Source: Azospirillum oryzae (GTDB taxonomy: Bacteria; Pseudomonadota; Alphaproteobacteria; Azospirillales; Azospirillaceae). Taken from it: a stretch of DNA of 64,000 bases. This document shows, piece by piece, positions 17,532 through 25,383 of the stretch. Where the stretch lies: assembly GCF_900177515.1 (NCBI RefSeq), contig NZ_FXAK01000009.1:496001-560000 (forward strand). Reading direction: 5' to 3'. The stretch's first letter is position 1; each line of letters begins with the position of its first letter. The translations under genes and the position numbers were made by a program. The notes under the pieces were generated by a model that was not told the origin of the DNA, made no database searches, and saw only the letters and a program-made list of their open reading frames with translations.

Positions 17532-18542
17532 TCAGCCGTTTTCGGCGAGGGCGCCGGGCCAGGGAGAGGGGCGGCCGTCGACCATGGCCAGCCGCCCGCC
17601 GTCGCTTGAGTCGATGTAGATGCCGAAGCGGTCCGCTTGCCGTTCCCGGACATAGCGGCGCAGCATCGCCCGGGTCTCGCGCGTCGGCATGGCCTCGAAG
17701 GGCAGGGCGTCGAGCGCGAAGAAGCGGAGGCCCGGCGGAAGGGTCATGGTCGCCGCATCGGCCGCGAGGCGGGTGCGATAGACCAGACAGCCGGCGTCCT
17801 GCCCGGCGACGTCGAAGACCGAATAAAGGAAGCTATCGTCCGGCCGCAGCGGCAGTGTGCTCCCGTCCGCCAGAGGCAGTGCCCGTTCGGCCTTGCGGCT
17901 GCGGCCGCCCGGCAGCCGCCAGCCGCCCGCTCCGTCGGATTGCAGCAGGATGCCGTCGTCCGCTTCGACGAGGTAGCCGACCTGCATGCCGTGCGGTGTC
18001 TCCCCACCGGCGTCCGGAGCTTCTTGCACCGTCGCGTACCGGCCCCGGCAGAAGCCGAGCGGAGCTGTCCGGCTTGCCGTCCCAATGCCAGTCCCGCTGG
18101 GGCTGAAGGCCTGCACGCGGCCGATGAGAATCAGATGGTCGCCGGCCATCACGCGGTCGTGCACCGTGCAATCGAACCAAGTGAGGCAATCGGTCAGGAC
18201 CGGGGCGCCGGTGTGTTTCGGGCCGAAGCCGGTCGACTGGAATTTCTCGGGCGAACGGGAGGCGAAAAGGCTGGAGACATCGGCCTGTCCCTCGTGCAGC
18301 ACATTCACGGCGAAGGACGGTGTGTTGCAGAAGATCGGAAAACTGAACGATCTGTTTCCGATACAGACAAGGACCAGCGGCGGATCGAGCGAAACGGATG
18401 TGAAGGAATTCGCCGTTATCCCACGGGGATTTCCGTCTTTGTCGAGCACGCTGACGACCGTAACTCCGGTCGGGAACATGCCGAAGGCGTTTCGAAGGTC
18501 CCTTTGATTGATGGGCGATGGTTCATTCGAAGAGAATGTCAC
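17532..18542 (-). CDS. Flavin reductase (DIM6/NTAB) with a C-terminal Nudix-like extension
   Basis: A 336-aa two-part protein. Residues about 12-170 are a FMN reductase domain: 'LRNAFGMFPTGVTVVS', 'GITANSFTSVSLDPPLVLVC' and 'NVLHEGQADVSSLFASR' are typical. Usual reductases of this family end near 165-180 residues. Here ~150 extra residues follow, with a beta-rich pattern ('GYLVEADDGILLQ...GWRLPGG') that looks like a Nudix fold without a recognisable Nudix box. It is the first gene of the block and is the natural FMNH2 supplier for the LLM oxygenase. The 218 bp upstream (18543-18760) should hold the operon promoter; I could not define one. Confidence 0.85.
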   Translation of the reverse strand: MTFSSNEPSPINQRDLRNAFGMFPTGVTVVSVLDKDGNPRGITANSFTSVSLDPPLVLVCIGNRSFSFPIFCNTPSFAVNVLHEGQADVSSLFASRSPEKFQSTGFGPKHTGAPVLTDCLTWFDCTVHDRVMAGDHLILIGRVQAFSPSGTGIGTASRTAPLGFCRGRYATVQEAPDAGGETPHGMQVGYLVEADDGILLQSDGAGGWRLPGGRSRKAERALPLADGSTLPLRPDDSFLYSVFDVAGQDAGCLVYRTRLAADAATMTLPPGLRFFALDALPFEAMPTRETRAMLRRYVRERQADRFGIYIDSSDGGRLAMVDGRPSPWPGALAENG

Positions 18543-18760
18543 GTCTGCCTCCCTTCCATAACGAAGACGAGGCTACGCCGGGCGGATGCCGCCATCTTCC
18601 TCCTCTACAGAGGAATGTGCGACATTTTGTCCCATCGATTCCAAGGAACCGGTCCAGCCGCGGCAGCACCGTCGCTTGCGGACAGGAGCTCCAGGCAGAT
18701 GGAAATGCGGCTGGGACGAGGCAGATTTTCTGCCCCGCCCCAACTCAGGCCAACCTCAGA

Positions 18761-19086
18761 CTAAGAACCTGTTCGCAGCGGGCGCGTCCCATCCGGCTTT
18801 AGCCGGGATGCTACTTTAAGCTGAGCAAGGGTGTTGCGGCAGGGGCGTGATCCGGTCGGTCTGCCGCCCTCGATGTCACCGCTTGGACCCGCACTCTATG
18901 GGCACTGCCATTCGTCCCGCAAGCACCACCCCAGCCTCCTGGGACGCGTTCTCGGATGCCGATGCCTTTGTCGAGGAGCACCTCCTCGCCTTCGTCCAGA
19001 TCGCCTTCGTCTCCATCCTCTCCCGACGCCTGCGCCGGATCGACACCCAAGCCGCCAGCGCGTGACCTCCACGAACAGCTTCTGAG
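18761..19086 (+). mobile_element. Internally deleted IS5-family element (MITE-like), right copy
   Basis: A 326-bp remnant with both ends. Left CTAAGAACCTGTTCGCAG (18761-18778) matches the reverse complement of the right end CCACGAACAGCTTCTGAG (19069-19086) at most positions. Inside, an open frame at 18847-19065 joins about 43 N-terminal transposase residues (through 'DADAFVE') in frame to a C-terminal tail ('LLAFVQIAFVSILSRRL'); the catalytic middle is missing. The first ~215 bp are nearly identical, inverted, to 4790-5003. No target duplication could be assigned with confidence. It cannot move on its own. Confidence 0.72.
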
Positions 19087-19101
19087 GTAATTCAACAGAC
19101 C

Positions 19102-20022
19102 CTAGCGACCGCCAGGAGCCTCATTCCTCGCGAGCTCAGCGCAGAAATCCAGGAAGGCACGGACTTTGGCTGCCGGGTGGCGGCGGGACGGTTGAATCGC
19201 GTAAAGCGGAAAGGTCTCGTCAGGCCAGTCCGGAAAGAGATCGATCAGCGCACCGCTTGCGATCCAGTGCCCGATGCCCAGAGACATGACCTGTGCCACG
19301 CCGGCTCCTGCAAGACAGGCCTGCAGCATGGTGTTGACATCGGTCAGCAGGAGCGGCCCTGTCGTCGGAACAGGCAGGACCTGTTTGCCACGCTGGAATT
19401 CCCACTCGAATGGCCGTCCCGTCAGGGGATCGCGGAACTGGATGCAGGCGTGATCGGAGAGATCCTCCGGCCTTTTCGGCTTGCCGTGAGCCGCGAGATA
19501 GGAAGGCGCCGCCACCGTCAGGATGCGCGTCTCCAGCAGGAGCCGTGAAATCAGTGATGACGCCGGCTGCGGCCCGAAGCGGACGGCAACGTCCATGCCG
19601 TCCGAGACCAGATCACCAACATCGTCGCGGGTGTGAATCTCGATCTGAAGTTCGGGATAACGCTCTGTGAAACCGCGCAGATGCGGTGCCAGCACCAGCC
19701 CGGAAAAGAACGGATCGACATTGACCCGCATACGGCCGCGCACCGAACTGGCAGCCCCCGATGCAGCGCCAGCCGCTTCTTCGATGCCTTCCAGATGCGA
19801 AACGACGGCCTCATAGAAGCGCGCGCCCTCATCGGTCAGGTGCAGCGATCGGGTCGTCCTGTCGAAAAGCCGGATACCCAGCCGGTCTTCCAGCCGTGAA
19901 ATCGAGCGACTGACCCCGGAAGGGGTGAGGCCTAGCATCTCGCTTGCACCGGCGAACGTTCCTCTTTCGACGACAGCGGCCAGCACGCCGACGCCGGATA
20001 GGATACGACCGTCGAAATTCAT
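19102..20022 (-). CDS. LysR-family transcriptional regulator
   Basis: About 306 aa. The N-terminal winged helix-turn-helix reads 'GTFAGASEMLGLTPSGVSRSI' across the recognition helix ('LTPSGVSRSISRLE'), followed by a substrate-binding-like effector domain with 'FTERYPELQIEIHTRDD'. I prefer the Met at 20022, since a further upstream Met (20055) adds 11 non-family residues. It is divergent from the MFS and SDR genes at 20160-22201 with a 137-bp shared promoter region, the classic arrangement for LysR control of the neighbouring genes. Confidence 0.9.
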   Translation of the reverse strand: MNFDGRILSGVGVLAAVVERGTFAGASEMLGLTPSGVSRSISRLEDRLGIRLFDRTTRSLHLTDEGARFYEAVVSHLEGIEEAAGAASGAASSVRGRMRVNVDPFFSGLVLAPHLRGFTERYPELQIEIHTRDDVGDLVSDGMDVAVRFGPQPASSLISRLLLETRILTVAAPSYLAAHGKPKRPEDLSDHACIQFRDPLTGRPFEWEFQRGKQVLPVPTTGPLLLTDVNTMLQACLAGAGVAQVMSLGIGHWIASGALIDLFPDWPDETFPLYAIQPSRRHPAAKVRAFLDFCAELARNEAPGGR

Positions 20023-20159
20023 CCCTGACACTCCGGATGTCCCGCTCTGCCTCATCGGAAAATATGTGATTTTCAGTCATGAGTTAAACGACAAATCGAC
20101 GTTATACGCATCAATCGATCTTCGGCATGGTCGTCGAACCACAAAGCTGGAGATTTGGC

Positions 20160-21386
20160 ATGACGGAAAACGCTGTTCATCAGCATCATGGAGACTCCCC
20201 CCCGACAGCGGCCTTCATCGGGGACGTCAAACGGCGCTCGCCACTGGCCGAAGCGCTTGCGGTCGTTGCCCTGTCGCTCGGAACATTCGCCTTCGTCAGC
20301 ACTGAACTGATGCCCATCGGCATTTTGCCTCAGATGGCGGATGGCGTCGGTGTATCGCTCGGTCAGGCCGGGTTCCTTGTGACGGGGTTTGCCATGCTCG
20401 TGGCGATTGCGGCAACTCCGCTCACGGCGGCGACACGCCGCTGGAACCGCAAGTGGCTGATGCTCAGCCTTCTCCTGGCCTGCACGCTCGGCAATGTGCT
20501 GACCTATTTCGCGCAGACCTATGCCGTGCTGCTGGCCAGCCGGCTGATCGTTGCCGCCGCCATCGGAATCTTCTGGTCGACGGCGGCCAGCATGGCGGTG
20601 CGGATCGTTCCCGAAAAACACGCCGTTCGGGCCACGTCAGCGGTCTATGGCGGCTTGGCGCTCGCCTCCGTGCTCGGCATTCCCGCTGGGACCTTCCTTG
20701 GCAATTACGCCGGCTGGCGCATCGTCTTCGTCGCGCTCGCGGTCCTTTCCCTCGCCGTCTTCATCAAGATGTGGCTGACCCTGCCCAATCTCGCCGCGAC
20801 CCATGACGGCAAGCACAGCACGGTCGCACAAGCATGGCGGGAACCGCCCCTACGCGCGGCGGTCTATGTGACCGCACTCATCATGACGGCAAATTTCCTT
20901 GCCTTCACCTATATCGCGCCGTTCCTTGAGAAGATCACTGGCTTCGGGACGTCATGGATCGGCGGCCTGCTGCTGGCCTATGGCGCCGCGGGCCTGGTGG
21001 GCAATTTCGGCATCGGGCCGATCATGGCGCGGGGATACCGGCCGACGCTCTTCGTCACGATGATCGTCCTGATCGCCAGCATCGCCGCACTGAGCTTTGC
21101 CGGCACGAACCGCGGGCTTGTCATCGCGCTTCTCCTGGTCTGGGGTGCCGCCTATACCGCCTTGCCGGTCCTTATGCAGACCTGGGTATTCAAGGCGGCG
21201 GCCAATCTAAACGGACCCGAGGCGCCGTCCTCCCTTTACGTGTCCGCCTACAACGGCGCCATTGCAGCCGGCGCTTTCGTGGGAGGGGTGATCGTCGATC
21301 ATGCCGGACCATGGTCGATCATGCCGATCTCGGCGGTCATCGGCATTCCCGCATTGCTGATCGCGCTGAGACACGCACCGGAATGA
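20160..21386 (+). CDS. MFS efflux transporter, DHA1 family
   Basis: A 408-aa, 12-helix drug:H+ antiporter-type protein. 'LGTFAFVSTELMPIGILPQMA' marks helix 1, in which the 'FVSTELMPIG' stretch is shared with YdhP/AraJ-like exporters. Start 20160 leaves a ~27-residue hydrophilic N-terminus before helix 1. It is followed 41 bp later by an SDR gene and faces a LysR regulator, so it probably exports a toxic small molecule or metabolite sensed by that regulator. Confidence 0.87.
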   Translation: MTENAVHQHHGDSPPTAAFIGDVKRRSPLAEALAVVALSLGTFAFVSTELMPIGILPQMADGVGVSLGQAGFLVTGFAMLVAIAATPLTAATRRWNRKWLMLSLLLACTLGNVLTYFAQTYAVLLASRLIVAAAIGIFWSTAASMAVRIVPEKHAVRATSAVYGGLALASVLGIPAGTFLGNYAGWRIVFVALAVLSLAVFIKMWLTLPNLAATHDGKHSTVAQAWREPPLRAAVYVTALIMTANFLAFTYIAPFLEKITGFGTSWIGGLLLAYGAAGLVGNFGIGPIMARGYRPTLFVTMIVLIASIAALSFAGTNRGLVIALLLVWGAAYTALPVLMQTWVFKAAANLNGPEAPSSLYVSAYNGAIAAGAFVGGVIVDHAGPWSIMPISAVIGIPALLIALRHAPE

Positions 21387-21427
21387 GAGGGCGTTGCGGA
21401 AGACTTCCCAACAGAAGGAGAGGATCA

Positions 21428-22201
21428 TTGGCACGCATATTCATCACCGGCTCCTCGGCGGGCCTTGGGCTCATGACAGCCTCCTTGCTGGCGGAGAGTG
21501 GGCATGAGCTCGTCCTGCATGCACGGAACAGCGAGCGGGCCAAGGCCGCCGCGGGTTCTCTGCCTGCGGCCCATGCGGTGGTCGAGGGTGACGTCTCGAC
21601 CATTCGCGCCACCAGACGGCTTGCCGAGAAAGCCAACCGGCATGGGCCCTATGACGCGGTCATCCACAATGTCGCCATCGGCTATCGCGAGCCGCGGCGC
21701 ATCGAAACCGGCGATGGCCTGCCGCATGTCTTCGCCATCAACACGCTGGCGCCGTTCATCCTGACGGCGCTGATCGAAAAACCGAAACGGCTGGTCTATT
21801 TGAGTTCCGGGCTGCATCGCACAGCATCCGCGGATCTGGACGACATTACCTGGGAGATGCGCCGCTGGGATGGAACCCAGGCCTATTCGGAGAGCAAGCT
21901 GCACGATGTGCTGCTGGCCTTTGCCGTCGCGGAATTTTGGCCGGATGTCCTGTCGAATGCGCTCGAACCGGGCTGGGTGGCGACGCGCATGGGCGGTCCA
22001 GGTGCTCCCGACGACCTCGAGCAGGCTCACCGGACACAGGTTTGGCTTGCGGTCAGCAACGATCCGGCCGCGACGGTGACGGGAGGCTATTTCTACCACA
22101 TGCAGCCCCGCGAGGTTCATCCGGCCAGCCGAGACAGCAGGCTTCAGGAGCGGTTGATCGCGATCTGCGAACGTCTCTCCGGCGTGAAACTAGCCCCCTG
22201 A
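21428..22201 (+). CDS. Short-chain dehydrogenase/reductase
   Basis: A 257-aa SDR read from a TTG start that is preceded by AAGGAGAGG at a good distance; the next internal Met would cut off the cofactor motif. 'FITGSSAGLG' is the NAD(P) glycine motif, 'HNVAIGY' takes the place of NNAG, and the catalytic region is Ser ('YLSSGLH') with 'YSESKLHDVLL' (YxxxK). The YSESK and lack of a classic NNAG point to the atypical SDR group. Cotranscribed with the MFS gene. Confidence 0.83.
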   Translation: MARIFITGSSAGLGLMTASLLAESGHELVLHARNSERAKAAAGSLPAAHAVVEGDVSTIRATRRLAEKANRHGPYDAVIHNVAIGYREPRRIETGDGLPHVFAINTLAPFILTALIEKPKRLVYLSSGLHRTASADLDDITWEMRRWDGTQAYSESKLHDVLLAFAVAEFWPDVLSNALEPGWVATRMGGPGAPDDLEQAHRTQVWLAVSNDPAATVTGGYFYHMQPREVHPASRDSRLQERLIAICERLSGVKLAP

Positions 22202-22336
22202 TCGGCCCGCGACGCCGTGGAGGGCGGCGGGGGCGCCGTTCGCGAGGACCCCGAACGGCTGCACCGGGTGAACAGCAACGGCAGCGGGTCCGTCTGTCGG
22301 AAGGTCGATGAGCAGGCCGGTTCATGTCGTCCTTGC

Positions 22337-23050
22337 TCAGAACCCGGCCTTTCCGATCGAAGCCCCGCCGTCGACATGAATCGTCTGGCCGGTGATGAAG
22401 CCCGCTTCGTCGGACAAGAGAAAGGCGATCGCTGCCGCGATGTCATCCGGCTTGGCGAAGCGGCGCATCGGTACGCCTGCAAGGTAGCGCGCCTCGCCAA
22501 CGCTGCCGGGCGGATTGTTGGCACGGAACAGCTCGGTTTCGGTCGGCCCCGGCGACACGGCGTTCACGGTGATCCCGTCGCCCGCCAACTCCAGTGCCCA
22601 ACCGCGCGCGAAACTCACCAAAGCGGCCTTGGCAGCGGCATAGGCGGTGCGCTCCACGGCGCCGAGCACGGTGAGGCTCGACACATTGACGATCCGCCCC
22701 CAGCCGCGTGCCTTCATGCCCGGCAAGGCCGCCTGTGCCGCCGTCAAAGCCGGATGAAGGTTGAGTCGCATCACCTCCTCCAGCACCGGCAACTCGACTG
22801 CGCCAAGCGGCTGCGGGCGGACGAGTCCGACATTGTTGACCACCCCGTCGACCGCATGCCGTGTGACGATGTCGGCGAGCGTGGCGGTCGCCGTCTGGCT
22901 TGCCATGTCGAGCGGGTAGAGCGTTCCTGGGAAATCATCGGTCAGATTGCGCGCGATGCCGATGACGGTGTGACCGCTCGCGGCGAGCCGGTGGGCCAGA
23001 GCCAGGCCGATGCCCTTGCTCGCGCCGGTGATGAGGAAACTGCGTTGCAT
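22337..23050 (-). CDS. Short-chain dehydrogenase/reductase
   Basis: A 237-aa classical SDR. 'LITGASKGIGLALA' (residues about 6-19) is the cofactor motif, 'VNNVG' replaces NNAG, the catalytic Ser is in 'VNVSSLTVLG', and 'YAAAKAAL' is YxxxK. The C-terminal 'INVDGGASIGKAGF' variant ('HVDGGA') is typical for FabG-like enzymes. It is the last gene of a minus-strand group (peroxiredoxin, crotonase, GST) divergent from a LysR gene. A GC-rich inverted repeat lies in the 69-bp gap upstream, without a T-run. Confidence 0.87.
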   Translation of the reverse strand: MQRSFLITGASKGIGLALAHRLAASGHTVIGIARNLTDDFPGTLYPLDMASQTATATLADIVTRHAVDGVVNNVGLVRPQPLGAVELPVLEEVMRLNLHPALTAAQAALPGMKARGWGRIVNVSSLTVLGAVERTAYAAAKAALVSFARGWALELAGDGITVNAVSPGPTETELFRANNPPGSVGEARYLAGVPMRRFAKPDDIAAAIAFLLSDEAGFITGQTIHVDGGASIGKAGF

Positions 23051-23119
23051 CTTGGTTCTCCAGCCCCCGCTCCAGTTCCGGAACGGGGGCGTCGTTGCAG
23101 GCGGGCGGATCGACAGGGA

Positions 23120-23797
23120 TCAGACGACCGCCGAGCGGCTGGCGCTACGCAGCGCCGGCAGCATGTCCTCTGGCTCCGGGCGGCGGGTATAGTCCGGGTT
23201 GACCTCGGCGTAGAGGATGGTTCCGTCCTGCCCGATGACGAAGCGGGCCGGCATCGGCAGGGTCCAGCTCGGATCGCCGTTGAATGCCGGCAGGTCGTTC
23301 TTCAGTCCCTTGTAAAGCTCGACCAGATAGTCGGGCAGTTCGAAGCGCAAGCCGAAAGCGGCGGCGACGTCGTTGCGTGGATCCGACAGGATCGGGAAAT
23401 CGAGCGCATTCTGACGCACCGACTTGCGGCTGTTCGGGGCCGTCTGCGGCGAAATGGCGAGCAGGTTTGCTCCGAGCGACTGGAAGGTCGGCAGTGCCGC
23501 CTGCAACGCCTGCAGCTCCATGTTGCAGTAGGGGCACCAGACGCCGCGGTAGAAGCTGACCACCAGCGGTCCCTCCGCCAACAGGGCGGTGGACGACACC
23601 GCCTTGCCGTCGGGATCGTTGAGCGTGAAAGCGGGAGCCTTGTCCCCGGCCTTGAGCGCACGGCCGGCAGCGCCCGAGGCGATCAGTTCGGCGGTGGCGC
23701 GGTGCATCGTCTCGATCACCGAACGGGGGACATTGTAGGGCGGTTTGCCCGCCTGGAAATCGGCCTTGAAAGCGTCGAGCTTTTCCTGGAGCGACAT
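23120..23797 (-). CDS. AhpC/TSA-family peroxiredoxin-like protein
   Basis: A 225-aa thioredoxin-fold protein. It has 'FYRGVWCPYCNMEL' with Cys88 and Cys91 in a CPYC motif, and the N-terminal helical extension usual in this PrxQ-like subgroup ('MSLQEKLDAFKADFQAGKPP'). Such proteins reduce peroxides or act as thiol oxidoreductases in the cytoplasm. Together with the adjacent GST and the AhpD-like protein at 26424 it suggests that this locus responds to electrophile or peroxide stress. Confidence 0.87.
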   Translation of the reverse strand: MSLQEKLDAFKADFQAGKPPYNVPRSVIETMHRATAELIASGAAGRALKAGDKAPAFTLNDPDGKAVSSTALLAEGPLVVSFYRGVWCPYCNMELQALQAALPTFQSLGANLLAISPQTAPNSRKSVRQNALDFPILSDPRNDVAAAFGLRFELPDYLVELYKGLKNDLPAFNGDPSWTLPMPARFVIGQDGTILYAEVNPDYTRRPEPEDMLPALRSASRSAVV

Positions 23798-23837
23798 AGG
23801 AGTTTCCTTCGTCGTATGGGGTGGAGGGAAATACGGA

Positions 23838-24608
23838 TCAGCCGTTCGCGGCGGCGGAGCGGGCCACCTCGGCCGCGCTGATGCCTTCCAGCGCCAAGCC
23901 GTAACCAGCGCCTTCGTCGACGATTCGGCGCAGCTTCTGCGTCAGCGCGATGCGCGTGTAGCGGCTGGTGAGCGGCGGCAGGGCGGCCAGCCCTTCGGCG
24001 ATTTCATGCGCCCGCGCCAGCAGTTGGCCGGCGGGCACGATCTCGTTGACGGCGCCCCAATCCTTGGCGGTCTGGGCGTCGAGGATTTGGCGGGTCAGGA
24101 TGAAATGGCGACCGCGGATGCTGCCGATCACCTCCGGCCAGAGCAGGTTGACGCCGTCGCCGGGGACGATGCCGAAGTCGAAATGCGGCTTGTCCTGAAA
24201 GACCGTTTCCGGTGTGGCCAGCACGATATCCGCGAGCAGCGCGTATTCGGAATGCAGCAGCACCGGCCCGTTGAGGGCGGCGATCAGCGGCACCTCGATA
24301 TCGAGGATGTTCATCAGCACTTTCTTGCCTTCGCGGAAGATCTTGTCGTATCCGCGCGGACTGAAGAAATCGAAGCCCTCGGGGCTGATGGCGTCCATGA
24401 AGGCATCGCCCGATCCCGTGAGGATCACCACCCGGTTTTCCGGGTCCGACCCGATCTGATGGAACAGGTCGACGAACTGCTCGTGGGTGTGGCCGTTGAA
24501 GACCAGCTTGCCGCCATCGGTGTGCAGCTTCACTTCCAGAACGCCGCTGTCCGAGCGGGTCAGGCGCGCATTGGCGAAGGCATCACGGTAGCTCTCGAAA
24601 CGGGACAT
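23838..24608 (-). CDS. Crotonase-fold hydrolase, similar to 6-oxocamphor hydrolase
   Basis: A 256-aa enoyl-CoA hydratase-fold protein. Several stretches resemble Rhodococcus 6-oxocamphor hydrolase rather than ordinary enoyl-CoA hydratases: 'NRVVILTGSGDAF', 'DIEVPLIAALNGPV', 'FQDKPHFDFGIVPGDG' and 'GSIRGRHFILTRQILDA'. His142 and Asp151 sit where that beta-diketone hydrolase has its catalytic His and Asp. This suggests C-C bond cleavage of a cyclic beta-diketone instead of hydration, though the alignment is from memory. Start 24608 was chosen because further upstream sequence is arginine-rich and not family-like. Confidence 0.78.
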   Translation of the reverse strand: MSRFESYRDAFANARLTRSDSGVLEVKLHTDGGKLVFNGHTHEQFVDLFHQIGSDPENRVVILTGSGDAFMDAISPEGFDFFSPRGYDKIFREGKKVLMNILDIEVPLIAALNGPVLLHSEYALLADIVLATPETVFQDKPHFDFGIVPGDGVNLLWPEVIGSIRGRHFILTRQILDAQTAKDWGAVNEIVPAGQLLARAHEIAEGLAALPPLTSRYTRIALTQKLRRIVDEGAGYGLALEGISAAEVARSAAANG

Positions 24609-24649
24609 CAGGGTCACTCCTTGGATTGGCTTGGTTCGGATCGGCTGTG

Positions 24650-25273
24650 TCAGGCGGCCTGGGGGATGAGAGCCTCGACGCGGGCGATCGCGCGTCGAAC
24701 GGCGGACCGGGCGGCGACGGTGTCGAACCAGCGGATAAGATTGGGGCGGCCGTCGAGCGTCATGCCGGGGAACTCGCGGCGCCACAGCCAGCCGAAATGG
24801 GCAATGTCAGCGATGGTGAAGTCGTCGCCGGCGACGAAGCGACGCTCCCCGAGCAGCGCGTCGAGCCGGTCGAGCACGCGGTTGGCCTCGGCGGTGAACC
24901 GCGCTTCGGCGAGCGGCTGCGGCTCGGCGGCGAGGCGCTTGAAGAAGCCGGCATTGCCGAAGGACGGGCTCAGCGCGGAGGCATGGAAGAACAGCTGCTC
25001 GAACACCCGCGCCCGGCCTGTGCCGCCTTGCGGAAGCAGCCTGCCGGTCTTCTCGGCAAGGTGGACGAGGATGGCGGCGCTTTCCGTCAGCACCAGCGCC
25101 CCGTCCACCAGCACCGGCACCTTGCCGTTCGGGTTCAGCGCGAGGAAGTCCGCGGCCTTCTGTTCGCCCTGGCGGATGTTGACAGGCTTCAGGTCATAGG
25201 AGAGGCCAATCTCCTCCAAGGCGATCGGAACCTTGACGCTGTTCGGCGTCGCAAATGCATAAAGTTCGATCAT
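24650..25273 (-). CDS. Glutathione S-transferase family protein
   Basis: A 207-aa GST. The thioredoxin-fold N-terminus begins 'MIELYAFATPNSVKVPIALEE' (its first 17 residues carry the 'TPNSVKV' site), with 'NPNGKVPVLVDG' and 'LTESAAIL' forming the glutathione-binding cis-Pro and ESxAI motifs. The C-terminal helical domain has 'FTIADIAHFGWLW'. It conjugates or reduces electrophiles with glutathione. It is the first gene of the minus-strand group and is transcribed divergently from the LysR gene at 25384. Confidence 0.9.
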   Translation of the reverse strand: MIELYAFATPNSVKVPIALEEIGLSYDLKPVNIRQGEQKAADFLALNPNGKVPVLVDGALVLTESAAILVHLAEKTGRLLPQGGTGRARVFEQLFFHASALSPSFGNAGFFKRLAAEPQPLAEARFTAEANRVLDRLDALLGERRFVAGDDFTIADIAHFGWLWRREFPGMTLDGRPNLIRWFDTVAARSAVRRAIARVEALIPQAA

Positions 25274-25364
25274 GTTTCGCTTCTCCCTTGCAGCGTCGCC
25301 GCCGATGGGAGAGTTATCGCCATTCCAATCTCCGGGCGGCAGACCGGCCGGAGCGATAACGGCA

Positions 25365-25379
25365 ATTCCTGTCAGGAAT
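25365..25379. promoter_or_regulatory. LysR-type operator (T-N11-A palindrome)
   Basis: ATTCCTGTCAGGAAT is a perfect palindrome with 7-bp arms and contains a T-N11-A LysR box. It lies 4 bp upstream of the LysR ATG (25384), in the 110-bp divergent region. A second inverted pair, GTTATCGC (25312-25319) and GCGATAAC (25353-25360), flanks the rest of the region. Autorepression plus control of the GST group is the likely use. Confidence 0.6.
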
Positions 25380-25383
25380 AACG

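Noticed and set aside
23065..23095. GC-rich inverted repeat between the SDR and peroxiredoxin genes
   Set aside because: Stem has a mismatch and there is no T-run; may be chance in GC-rich DNA.
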